Assembly (NCBI GenBank): GCA_031289235.1
Contig: JAITPU010000017.1
Coordinates: forward strand, 1-7,019
DNA length: 7,019 nt
Reading direction: 5' to 3'
Source: Eubacteriales Family XIII. Incertae Sedis bacterium
Lineage (GTDB): Bacteria; Bacillota; Clostridia; Peptostreptococcales; Anaerovoracaceae
In this document: positions 1 to 6,630 of the stretch, in pieces
Layout: the number at the start of each line of letters is the position of its first letter
How positions within the stretch are numbered: the first letter of the stretch is position 1
The notes under the pieces: model-generated
What the model was told of the DNA's origin: nothing
Databases searched by the model: none
The model's input: the letters and a program-made list of their open reading frames with translations, nothing else
Program-made: the position numbers and the translations under genes

Positions 1-6
1 TTTTTT
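1..6 (+). terminator. T-tract, possible tail of an upstream terminator
   Basis: The window opens with six consecutive T, directly before the putative secDF promoter. This could be the U-tract of a rho-independent terminator of an upstream gene, but the stem would lie outside the window and cannot be seen. No reading frame entering from the left stays open to secDF in the frames I checked: the frame of the TGA at 71-73 also has a TGA at 41-43. Confidence 0.25.
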
Positions 7-7
7 C

Positions 8-36
8 TTGAACAGAGCGCGGAAAAGTAGTAAAAT
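8..36 (+). promoter_or_regulatory. sigma-A-type promoter for secDF-rel
   Basis: TTGAAC at 8-13 (4 of 6 matches to the -35 consensus) is followed after exactly 17 bases by TAAAAT at 31-36 (5 of 6 matches to the -10 consensus). The surrounding DNA is much more AT-rich than the genes. Transcription would start near 43, giving an untranslated leader of about 40 bases, too short for a riboswitch. It is the best-formed promoter in the window and probably drives secDF and rel together. Confidence 0.6.
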
Positions 37-66
37 ATATTGATATAGCGAAATAAATATTCTTTC

Positions 67-82
67 AAGGTGAATGCCGTAA
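67..82 (+). promoter_or_regulatory. secDF ribosome binding site and abutting two-codon ORF
   Basis: AAGGTG at 67-72 is a Shine-Dalgarno match 10 bases before the secDF ATG at 83. Between them, ATG CCG TAA (74-82) forms a two-codon reading frame whose stop is directly followed by the real start codon. That inner ATG is only one base from the Shine-Dalgarno and is therefore poorly placed for initiation. The 83 start is preferred because it begins a typical N-terminal signal anchor (MKKVLAI...). Confidence 0.55.
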
Positions 83-2302
83 ATGAAAAAAGTATTGGCG
101 ATAATAACAGGGCTTCTCATCGTTTTCCTCTGGATCATAACATTGACAGATCTGGGAAATATCGGGCCGCTGAACGATAAGATCAAATTGGGGCTGGATC
201 TTTCAGGAGGCGTGTACGTGGTTATGGAGGCGCAGACGGACGCCTCCGGAGAAAAGCTTTCCGACCTGATGAAACAGACTCAGCTCGTTATCGAAGAACG
301 CGTCAATGAAATGGGGCTTTCCGAGCCTGTCGTGACCATAGAAGGCGAAAAACGCATCCGAGTTGATCTCCCAGGGGCTGAAAACGCGGAAGAAGCCATT
401 GAAACCATCGGAAAAACCGCGCAGCTTCAGTTTTTCATGGCTGACGGCAGCTTTGTGCTTGACGGCGGCCAAGTGGAGGACGCGGGCGTTACCATTGATC
501 AGGAACACGGCGGTTACGCGGTTACGTTGAGTTTCAGCGGAGAAGGGGCCAAGGCGTTTGAGGAGGCCACGCGGCGCGCGTTGAGCGGAACAGTGGCGTC
601 CGCCATGGAAGGCGTTCGGAGCGGCGCGATCGCCATTGTCCTGGACGGGAAAATCATCTCCGCGCCTCAGGTAAACGCGGTGATCACCAACGGAGACGCG
701 ATCATCACCGGAAATTACAGCGAGAACGAAGCCATAGAGATGGCGCTGCTCATCCGCGCCGGCGCTCTGCCGGTGCAGCTTGAGGAAGTAAACGCCAGCG
801 AGATCGCAGCCAGTCTGGGAATAGACGCCCTGAAAATGAGCCTGATCGCGGGAGCGATCGGCGTCGCGCTGATATTTGCGCTTATGGCGGTCATGTACCG
901 CGTCATGGGGCTGGCGGCGAATCTCGCCTTGCTCCTTTATATCCCCTTGATCTTTTGGATAATGACGCTTCTCGGCAGCGTGCTGACACTGCCGGGGATC
1001 GCGGGCATCATCCTGTCCGTCGGCATGGCGGTAGACGCCAACGTTATCGTCTTCGCGCGGATCCGTGAAGAGATCCTCAGCGGAAAAAGCGTGCGGGTCG
1101 CGGTCAATTCCGGCTTTCGCAGGGCAATGACTACAATCATCGACTCTCAGGTCACCACTATGATCGCCGGGGTCGTGCTGTACCAGTTCGGCAGCGGGCC
1201 GGTGAGAGGTTTCGCCATGACATTGATGATAGGCATCGTGATCAGCATATTCGCCGTCGCTGTCGTGACGCAGCTTTACCTGCAATTGGCCGCGGAAAGC
1301 GGGATATTCGGCCGCAAGGCCTTCTTCGGAGTCAAGGAAGCCGACGAGGCGGTTTCTCACAGCGGGCCTCGCTTTTCTTTCATCAAAAACCGGAAGATAT
1401 ATTACCTTACCACCGTTGGCATCCTGCTGGTCGGCCTTTGTTTCGGTCTGGTCCGCGGCTTTAATTACGGCATTGATTTCACGGGCGGCACGATGCTGCA
1501 GATTGATATGGGCGGACAGGCGGCGGTTTCGGAAGTGCGCGACGTATTGAAGGAAAACGGCGTCGACGACGCGGATATTGTCTATGCCGGAGAAGGGAAC
1601 CGCGAGATAATCGTACGCACGACCATGGCGCTGAACAGCGACGCGCGGACAGCTTTGCTTAATGATTTTTACGAAACTTTCGGCATCGACGATTCTGCTG
1701 TGCTGTCATTCGAACAGTTCGGGCCGTCCGTAGGCGACCTTTTGAAACAAAACGCGGTTAAAGCCGTCGTCATAGCCGCCGTCTGCATGCTGCTCTACAT
1801 CATCGCGCGGTTTGAGTGGAAATTCGGCGTGGCTGCTCTCGTGGGCGTTGCCCATGACGTGCTGATGCTTATCGCGTTTTACGGCATTTTCAGTTTTCCG
1901 CTCAACAACCCGTTCATCGCGGGTGTGCTTACCGTCGTCGGCTATTCCATCAACGACACCATCGTCATCTTTGACCGGATCCGGGAAAACCTGAAGATCA
2001 TGAAAAAAAGCAAGCTGGAATCTCTGATCGACACAAGCATCAACCAGACTCTCGCGCGGTCGCTCATGACTTCCGCCACCACAGTGCTTGTCATCATCCC
2101 GCTGTTCATCCTCGGAGGCGAAACTATCAGACAATTCACCCTGCCGCTTATGGTAGGCATCGCGGCGGGCGCGGCTTCGTCCATATTTATTTGCAGTCCC
2201 TTATATTTTGAAATCTGCAGTTTCCTGAACAAGCCTAAATATCGGGGGAAACCCGGAAAAAAACATAAGGAGCGCGATCCCGGCAATAAAATCGTGGTGT
2301 AG
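83..2302 (+). CDS. secDF: fused SecD-SecF protein translocase subunit
   Basis: This integral membrane RND-family protein acts with SecYEG and SecA; in the family it uses proton or sodium flow to pull preproteins across the membrane on the outer side. At 739 residues it is SecD (about 1-405) joined to SecF (about 430-739). TM1 lies at about 4-22, followed by the SecD motif LGLDLSGG (37-44) and an extracytoplasmic domain to about 230. Five membrane spans (about 250-402) include GMAVDAN (314-320, ion-pathway Asp318). SecF begins with a span at about 438-458, then IDFTGGT (464-470), a small periplasmic-type domain and five spans (about 557-712) with INDTIVIFDRIREN (623-636, Asp625) and Arg659. 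A basic tail (KPKYRGKPGKKHKE) ends it, as expected for a cytoplasmic C-terminus. The usual FERI(K/R)EE after the SecD Asp motif reads FARIREE here (Ala325). Many Clostridia keep secD and secF as separate genes. rel follows after 15 bases. Confidence 0.96.
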   Translation: MKKVLAIITGLLIVFLWIITLTDLGNIGPLNDKIKLGLDLSGGVYVVMEAQTDASGEKLSDLMKQTQLVIEERVNEMGLSEPVVTIEGEKRIRVDLPGAENAEEAIETIGKTAQLQFFMADGSFVLDGGQVEDAGVTIDQEHGGYAVTLSFSGEGAKAFEEATRRALSGTVASAMEGVRSGAIAIVLDGKIISAPQVNAVITNGDAIITGNYSENEAIEMALLIRAGALPVQLEEVNASEIAASLGIDALKMSLIAGAIGVALIFALMAVMYRVMGLAANLALLLYIPLIFWIMTLLGSVLTLPGIAGIILSVGMAVDANVIVFARIREEILSGKSVRVAVNSGFRRAMTTIIDSQVTTMIAGVVLYQFGSGPVRGFAMTLMIGIVISIFAVAVVTQLYLQLAAESGIFGRKAFFGVKEADEAVSHSGPRFSFIKNRKIYYLTTVGILLVGLCFGLVRGFNYGIDFTGGTMLQIDMGGQAAVSEVRDVLKENGVDDADIVYAGEGNREIIVRTTMALNSDARTALLNDFYETFGIDDSAVLSFEQFGPSVGDLLKQNAVKAVVIAAVCMLLYIIARFEWKFGVAALVGVAHDVLMLIAFYGIFSFPLNNPFIAGVLTVVGYSINDTIVIFDRIRENLKIMKKSKLESLIDTSINQTLARSLMTSATTVLVIIPLFILGGETIRQFTLPLMVGIAAGAASSIFICSPLYFEICSFLNKPKYRGKPGKKHKERDPGNKIVV

Positions 2303-2317
2303 GACATTGTATATTAT

Positions 2318-4498
2318 ATGGAAAATTTGGAAAAATTTGTCCGGGAACTGCTGGATCTGAATTCCAATATTGATGTCGGGCTGATCGAACGGGCTTACCG
2401 AAAAGCCGAGCAAATGCACGAAGGGCAGTTTCGGAAGTCCGGCGAACCTTATTTGGTTCATCCGGTTGAGGTCGCGAAAATTCTGGCCGGGCTGGGTATG
2501 GACGAGTGCGCGATCGTCGCGGGATTGCTCCACGACGCCGTCGAAGACACGCCGTACAGCATGAAGGAACTTATAAACGACTTCGGCGCGGAAGTCGCCC
2601 TTCTGGTGGACGGCGTAACCAAGCTGCGCTCGCTGGTTTTCGAAAGCAAGGAAGAACGCCAGGCGGAGAACCTGCGCAAGATGTTTTTCGCAATGTCGAA
2701 GGATATCCGCGTACTCATCATCAAGCTTGCCGACCGTCTGCACAACCTGAGAACGATCAACTACATGAACGAGGAACAGATCCTCGAAAAATGCAAAGAA
2801 ACTGTCGATATCTACGCTCCTCTCGCCAGCAGGCTGGGCATTTACGCGATGAAGTTCGAGATGGAAGACATCGCTTTAAAATACATCGACCCCGACGCAT
2901 ATCACGAACTCGTGCATCAGGTCAGGCTGAAGAAGCAAAAACGGGACGATCTGATCAATCACGTCGTCGGCGAAGTCCGCGGGATTCTGGACGACCTGAA
3001 GCTGAATTACGAAGTTACCGGCCGTTCCAAGCATTTTTACAGTATTTACCGTAAAATGAAATATCAGAACAAGCAGCTCGACGAAATTTTCGACATGACG
3101 GCGGTGCGCATCATCGTCGAAACGGTAAAAGACTGTTACTCCGTGCTTGGCGTCGTACATACCATGTGGAAGCCCCTGCCCGGAAGGTTTAAAGACTATA
3201 TCGCCATGCCCAAGCCGAACCGCTATCAGTCCATTCATACCACGGTTCTGGGGGAGAACGGCGATCCTTTTGAAATACAGATCCGGACTCGGGCCATGCA
3301 CCGCGTCGCCGAATACGGCATTGCCGCCCATTGGAAATACAAGGAGGGCGTCGCGGAATCGCGGGAAGAGGTCAGGCTTTCCTGGCTGCGTCAGACTCTG
3401 GAATGGCAGAAAGACATGAAAGACCCTCAGGAGTTCATGGAAACCCTGAAGGTGGATCTTTTTTCCAATCAGGTTTTTGTCTTCACGCCCAAAGGAGACG
3501 TGATCGAACTGCCTTCCGGCTCAACGCCGCTGGATTTCGCTTTCAAGATACACACAGACGTGGGAGCGAAATGCATCGGCGCAAAAGTAAACGGCAAGAT
3601 GGTTCCCATTGATTATACGCTGAAAAACGGGCAGATCATAGATATTGTGACGTCCTCAAATTCCAAACCCAGCATCGACTGGCTGCAGATAGCCAAGAGC
3701 AGCAATGCCCGCAGCAAGATACGCCAGTGGATGAAACGGGAAAACAGGACTGAAAATGCCGAAAAAGGCAGAGAAATGCTGGAAAAATCCGTGCGGAGAA
3801 AAGGCTATGACCCGCAGGATGTCGTCCGCTCCCAATGGCTGAACAGGGCGGTCAAAACTCTGCGCTTCTCTACCGTCGAAGAGCTTTATACGTCGATCAG
3901 CTACGGCGGCGCCATCCTGAACAAAGTAAGTTCCGCGATCATCGGTTATTATGAAGAAGACACGCGGGCCGGGATCCGCCACGCGGAAAAAAAAGAAGAA
4001 AAGGCGCGGAACGCGGCGGCGACCCGCGGCAACCATAAAGGAGACGGCGCGGGCGTCAGTATAAACGGCGTGGATCACTTGCTGATCCGTCTCGCCAGAT
4101 GCTGCAATCCCGTGCCCGGCGATGAGATCATCGGCTTTATTACCAAGGGAAGAGGGGTTTCCGTACACCGAAAGGATTGCAGCAATATCCCGTCGATTTC
4201 TTTGGAAGAAAAAGACCGGCTCATCGCGGTGAACTGGAATAAGGCCGAGAAAAATCAGGTGTACGACGCGGAAGTCACCGTTCTCGCCGATGAGCGCAAA
4301 GGCCTGTTTTCCGATATCGCGCGCGTCTGCGAGGACATGGACGTGCATATCGCCGGAGTGAACGCGAAGAGCGTCAGAGACGGCGTGACGAACATCGTGC
4401 TGACCCTCTCGATTTCGAACACGGGGCAGATGGAACGGATACGGAATGTGCTGCGAAACGTCGCGGGCGTCATGGACGTGTACAGATCAATGACCTGA
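2318..4498 (+). CDS. relA: bifunctional (p)ppGpp synthetase/hydrolase (Rel)
   Basis: This cytosolic, ribosome-associated stringent-response enzyme makes (p)ppGpp from ATP and GDP/GTP and also hydrolyses it. Its 726 residues are full length for a long RelA/SpoT homologue. The HD hydrolase domain is intact: Arg39, His48, HDAVEDT (72-78, with Glu76-Asp77), Asp139 and Asn143. The synthetase (about 215-345) has GRSKHFYSIYRK (235-246), FDM with Asp259, RFKD (290-293), NRYQSIH (301-307) and EIQIRT (319-324). RFKD is the signature of bifunctional Rel rather than of synthetase-only RelA. A TGS domain (about 384-446), a helical region, a cysteine-containing zinc-finger/RIS domain (RCCNPVPGD 594-602, His617, Cys621) and an ACT domain (about 648-723) follow. 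The start is placed at 2318 because the N-terminus aligns with the family, but the ribosome binding site is poor: only AGGA at 2301-2304, overlapping the secDF stop. Translation may partly depend on readout from secDF. recJ and apt, often between secDF and rel, are absent. Confidence 0.97.
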   Translation: MENLEKFVRELLDLNSNIDVGLIERAYRKAEQMHEGQFRKSGEPYLVHPVEVAKILAGLGMDECAIVAGLLHDAVEDTPYSMKELINDFGAEVALLVDGVTKLRSLVFESKEERQAENLRKMFFAMSKDIRVLIIKLADRLHNLRTINYMNEEQILEKCKETVDIYAPLASRLGIYAMKFEMEDIALKYIDPDAYHELVHQVRLKKQKRDDLINHVVGEVRGILDDLKLNYEVTGRSKHFYSIYRKMKYQNKQLDEIFDMTAVRIIVETVKDCYSVLGVVHTMWKPLPGRFKDYIAMPKPNRYQSIHTTVLGENGDPFEIQIRTRAMHRVAEYGIAAHWKYKEGVAESREEVRLSWLRQTLEWQKDMKDPQEFMETLKVDLFSNQVFVFTPKGDVIELPSGSTPLDFAFKIHTDVGAKCIGAKVNGKMVPIDYTLKNGQIIDIVTSSNSKPSIDWLQIAKSSNARSKIRQWMKRENRTENAEKGREMLEKSVRRKGYDPQDVVRSQWLNRAVKTLRFSTVEELYTSISYGGAILNKVSSAIIGYYEEDTRAGIRHAEKKEEKARNAAATRGNHKGDGAGVSINGVDHLLIRLARCCNPVPGDEIIGFITKGRGVSVHRKDCSNIPSISLEEKDRLIAVNWNKAEKNQVYDAEVTVLADERKGLFSDIARVCEDMDVHIAGVNAKSVRDGVTNIVLTLSISNTGQMERIRNVLRNVAGVMDVYRSMT
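3987..3994 (+). other. A8 run, possible slippery site within rel
   Basis: Eight A in frame as GAA AAA AAA GAA (residues 557-560) fall in the charged, non-conserved linker just before the zinc-finger domain. Read in zero frame it contains A AAA AAA, a classic -1 slippery heptamer at 3988-3994. A -1 shift would reach TAA at 4036-4038 after 14 codons. A weak five-pair stem (CGCGG 4005-4009 or 4012-4016 with CCGCG 4024-4028) lies downstream. Function is unproven. Confidence 0.2.
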
Positions 4499-4512
4499 GC
4501 GGCGCGTGAAAC

Positions 4513-4531
4513 GGAGCGGATATCCCGCTTC
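4513..4531 (+). other. hairpin after rel
   Basis: GGAGCGG (4513-4519) can pair with CCGCTTC (4525-4531) across the five-base loop ATATC, giving seven pairs including one G-U. It begins 14 bases after the rel stop. No T-tract follows, so it is not a standard rho-independent terminator; it could stabilise the 3' end of the rel transcript or act with Rho. Confidence 0.45.
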
Positions 4532-4536
4532 CAGCC

Positions 4537-4586
4537 TTGCGCCGGCGGAACATATCTTTCGAATAGTAACAAAAAGACCGGCGCGA
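4537..4586 (+). repeat. GC-rich inverted repeat in the rel-hydrolase gap
   Basis: GCGCCGG (4539-4545) is perfectly complementary to CCGGCGC (4578-4584). With T4538-G4585 and T4537-A4586 the stem extends to nine pairs including one wobble. The 32-base interior is AT-rich towards its right end. The left arm overlaps the dispersed CCGGCGGAAC motif. It may form an RNA stem in a read-through transcript, or a binding site upstream of the putative promoter at 4594. No family of riboswitch or leader is recognised. Confidence 0.4.
4542..4553 (+). repeat. dispersed intergenic motif, copy A (CCGGCGGAACAT)
   Basis: This 12-base sequence is identical to 6628-6639 in the hisS-aspS gap, and its first ten bases recur, with a six-base CGG expansion, in the hydrolase-hisS gap. 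Downstream it is followed by TTTCGA (4557-4562) and CAAAAAG (4570-4576), two words also found in the same order after copy B. It lies 44 bases after the rel stop. Confidence 0.5.
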
Positions 4587-4593
4587 CTAAGCG

Positions 4594-4624
4594 TTGACCG
4601 GAGTAATAATACAGTAACTATTAA
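4594..4624 (+). promoter_or_regulatory. possible promoter for the MBL hydrolase
   Basis: TTGACC (4594-4599) matches the -35 consensus at five of six positions. The best -10-like hexamer downstream is TATTAA (4619-4624, four of six) at a 19-base spacing, which is longer than ideal. The region is locally AT-rich (TAATAATAC at 4604-4612) compared with the genes. This would allow the hydrolase and perhaps hisS-aspS to be expressed independently of secDF-rel. Confidence 0.35.
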
Positions 4625-4641
4625 AATTGAGGTGAAATCGA

Positions 4642-5262
4642 ATGCTTATTAGAAATTTTCCGGGCGGAGGCCTGAACACCAACAGTTATCTGATATGCGA
4701 CGAGGAAACGAAGAAAGCTTTTATCGTGGACGCGGGCGCCTACAGCGAAGAACTGGCGGCGGCGGCGCGAAGGGAGAATCTGTCTTTAAGCTTCCTTATA
4801 TTGACCCACGGGCACGGCGACCACATAGCCGGCGTGAAACGGTACAGGAGCGAATTCCCGGAAATGAAGCTTGTCGCGGGCGAAGATGAAAAACCCTTGC
4901 TCTCATCGCCTGAGCTCAATCACGCCGAGGAAATAGCGGGCGTAAAGGTCACGCTTGACGCTGATATTTACGTGCGCGACGGAGACGTACTGGAGGTCGG
5001 GGGACTGACTCTGCGGATCATCGCCACGCCCGGACATACGCTGGGCGGCATATCCATACTGACGGGCGGCGCGCTGTTCAGCGGCGACACCCTTTTCCGC
5101 GCTTCGATCGGCAGGACGGATCTTTGGGGCGGATCGCTTGAGAGCCTCAAGAAATCCATCAAAGAAAAGCTGTTCGCCCTGCCGGACGATGTAGAGGTAT
5201 ATCCGGGGCATATGGAGAGCACGACTATCGGGTTTGAGAAAAAAAACAATCCATACGTGTAA
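4642..5262 (+). CDS. glyoxalase-II-like MBL-fold metal hydrolase
   Basis: A soluble cytoplasmic metallo-beta-lactamase-fold protein of 206 residues, the usual size for short glyoxalase-II-like (YcbL-type) enzymes that lack the long C-terminal domain of classical hydroxyacylglutathione hydrolase. All metal ligands are visible: THGHGDH with His56, His58, Asp60 and His61, His132 in PGHT, the bridging Asp149 in SGDT, and His190 in PGH. The C-terminus (TTIGFEKKNNPYV) is the family's typical ending. After the last ligand His the family often has Gly, but here the sequence is GHMES. The substrate is unknown; thioesters of glutathione or other thiols are only a family-based guess. The start is supported by GAGGTG at 4629-4634, seven bases upstream. 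In related genomes a gene of this family lies between rel and hisS, often with dtd or hemZ, which are missing here. Confidence 0.92.
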   Translation: MLIRNFPGGGLNTNSYLICDEETKKAFIVDAGAYSEELAAAARRENLSLSFLILTHGHGDHIAGVKRYRSEFPEMKLVAGEDEKPLLSSPELNHAEEIAGVKVTLDADIYVRDGDVLEVGGLTLRIIATPGHTLGGISILTGGALFSGDTLFRASIGRTDLWGGSLESLKKSIKEKLFALPDDVEVYPGHMESTTIGFEKKNNPYV

Positions 5263-5298
5263 CTATCGTTACTGTTCGTTTAAATCTCTGTAATTGGA

Positions 5299-5316
5299 CT
5301 CCGGCGGCGGCGGAAC
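5299..5316 (+). repeat. dispersed intergenic motif, copy B with CGG expansion
   Basis: CTCCGG and CGGAAC flank two extra CGG triplets, so that 5302-5313 is a perfect (CGG)4 run. Removing two triplets leaves CTCCGGCGGAAC, identical to 6626-6637. TTTCGA (5327-5332) and CAAAAAG (5334-5340) follow, as after copy A. The rest of the 86-base gap holds no clear promoter; AAAGGA at 5337-5342 is the hisS Shine-Dalgarno and overlaps the CAAAAAG word. Confidence 0.45.
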
Positions 5317-5348
5317 CGCGTAGAAATTTCGATCAAAAAGGATATATT

Positions 5349-6608
5349 ATGCTAAGCAAGGCGCCGAGGGGTACGAAGGATATTTTGCCCGATCAGATAT
5401 ACAAATGGCATTATGTGGAAAAAGTTTTTTCGGAGCTTTGCCGCGTCTGCGGTTTCGATGAAGCGCGCACTCCGGTCTTTGAACATACGGAACTTTTCCG
5501 GCGGGGCGTGGGCGACGCCACGGATATCGTGGAAAAACAGATGTATACTTTCGAGGATTACGCCGGAAGGAGCCTGACACTGCGGCCGGAGGGAACTTCC
5601 CCCATGGCGCGCGCTTTCGCGGAACACAGGCTGTACGCGGAAGGGCGGCCCGCGAAATATTGCTACGAGATCCCCTGCTTCCGTTACGAAAAGCCGCAGT
5701 CCGGCAGGCTGCGGGAGTTTCATCAGTTCGGCGTGGAAATCTTCGGCTCGGCTGATATGGCCGCCGACGCGGAGGTGATCGGTTTTGCCGCCGCTTTCTT
5801 TGAAAAACTCGGCGTCCCCGGCGTGGACTTGCGTATAAACAGCATAGGCTGCCCCGCGTGCAGGGCTGAATACCGCGAAAAACTGCGGGATTTTCTGCGT
5901 CCGGCCTATGACGGGCTTTGCGACGTATGCAAGAGCCGCTTTGAACATAACCCCCTGCGCATATTAGACTGTAAATCGGAAATTTGCCGCGGACTTATCG
6001 AAGGCGCTCCCTCTATACTTGATCATCTTTGCGAAGAATGCGCGGCGGCGTTCGCGTCGCTTAAAAAAAATCTGGAGTGGATGGAAGTCGCCTACACAGT
6101 CGACCCGGGGATCGTCCGCGGGCTGGACTACTACACCAAGACCGCCTTTGAATTTGTGTACGGCAGCATAGGCGCGAAAGACACGCTGTGCGGCGGCGGG
6201 CGCTACGACGGGCTGATCGCGGAGATCGGCGGGCCTTCCGTACCGGGAGTCGGCTTCGGCCTCGGGATCGAGCGCCTTCTGCTGGCCATGGACGCCTGCG
6301 GCGCCGAAATACCAAAACCCGCGCCTGCGGACGTGTTCATAGCCGCGCTTGGCGAGAGCGCGAAACCGGCGGCCGTGAAACTGACGCGCGATTTGCGCGG
6401 ACGGGGGCTGCGCGCGCAAATGGACGAGATGGCGCGTAATCTCAAAGGGCAGTTCAAATACGCGGACCGGCTTGGCGCGCGCTATACGGCTGTCATAGGG
6501 GAAGACGAGCTTCGGGAAAACAGGGTCACGCTCAGGGATATGCTTTCCGGCGAACAGAGGCCCGTGGCGCTGGACCGTGTAGCCGCGGAAATTCTTCAAA
6601 GGCATTAG
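5349..6608 (+). CDS. hisS: histidyl-tRNA synthetase
   Basis: A cytoplasmic class II aminoacyl-tRNA synthetase, acting as a homodimer, that attaches histidine to tRNA-His. Its 419 residues are a normal length. The N-terminus APRGTKDILP (5-14) is diagnostic. Motif 1 is around GFDEARTPVFEHTELF (35-50). TLRPEGT (77-83) and the motif 2 loop FRYEKPQSGRLREFHQ (111-126, Arg112 and Glu114) bind ATP and histidine. The histidine-specific loop RGLDYYTKTAFEF is at 257-269, CGGGRYDGL at 281-289, and motif 3 GFGLGIERLL at 302-311 with Arg309. The C-terminal anticodon-binding domain covers about 325-419. The insertion domain has eight cysteines (168, 171, 191, 194, 208, 213, 228, 231), including three CxxC pairs that could bind metal; E. 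coli and Bacillus HisRS, as I recall them, lack these. The start at 5349 has AAAGGA (5337-5342) six bases upstream. aspS follows after 95 bases, the usual Firmicute pairing. Confidence 0.97.
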   Translation: MLSKAPRGTKDILPDQIYKWHYVEKVFSELCRVCGFDEARTPVFEHTELFRRGVGDATDIVEKQMYTFEDYAGRSLTLRPEGTSPMARAFAEHRLYAEGRPAKYCYEIPCFRYEKPQSGRLREFHQFGVEIFGSADMAADAEVIGFAAAFFEKLGVPGVDLRINSIGCPACRAEYREKLRDFLRPAYDGLCDVCKSRFEHNPLRILDCKSEICRGLIEGAPSILDHLCEECAAAFASLKKNLEWMEVAYTVDPGIVRGLDYYTKTAFEFVYGSIGAKDTLCGGGRYDGLIAEIGGPSVPGVGFGLGIERLLLAMDACGAEIPKPAPADVFIAALGESAKPAAVKLTRDLRGRGLRAQMDEMARNLKGQFKYADRLGARYTAVIGEDELRENRVTLRDMLSGEQRPVALDRVAAEILQRH

Positions 6609-6612
6609 TCTG

Positions 6613-6630
6613 CGGAGCGTCTCTGCTCCG
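6613..6630 (+). other. hairpin just after hisS
   Basis: CGGAGC (6613-6618) pairs perfectly with GCTCCG (6625-6630) over a six-base loop, starting five bases after the hisS stop. There is no T-tract after it, so it is unlikely to be a complete intrinsic terminator. Its right arm runs into motif copy C, so folding would partly hide that copy. It may be a processing or stabilising stem between hisS and aspS. Confidence 0.45.

Noticed and set aside
203..1360. Long antisense open frame (385 codons) opposite secDF
   Set aside because: It lies entirely within a clearly conserved gene on the other strand, its translation is rich in His, Arg and Asp without any recognisable domain, and it reflects GC-biased codon use in secDF.
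2506..3054. Arg-rich + strand frame of 182 codons inside rel
   Set aside because: It overlaps the conserved hydrolase and synthetase domains in another frame, has a low-complexity Arg/Gly-rich translation and no plausible ribosome binding site.
3656..4348. Antisense open frame of 230 codons opposite the 3' half of rel
   Set aside because: It is a shadow of the conserved TGS-to-ACT part of rel; its Phe run simply mirrors the A-rich linker codons.
5289..5294. TGTAAT as a -10 box for hisS
   Set aside because: It matches five of six bases, but no acceptable -35 hexamer is found 15-18 bases upstream.
5299..5348. T-box-like sequence GCGGCGGAACCGCG before hisS
   Set aside because: It matches 11 of 14 positions of the T-box core AGGGTGGNACCGCG, but the whole gap is only 86 bases, too short for a specifier stem, and no terminator with a T-tract follows. 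The T of the TGGN bulge is replaced by C, and A in the variable position does not suit the C discriminator base of tRNA-His. It is better explained as the CGG-expanded copy of the dispersed motif.
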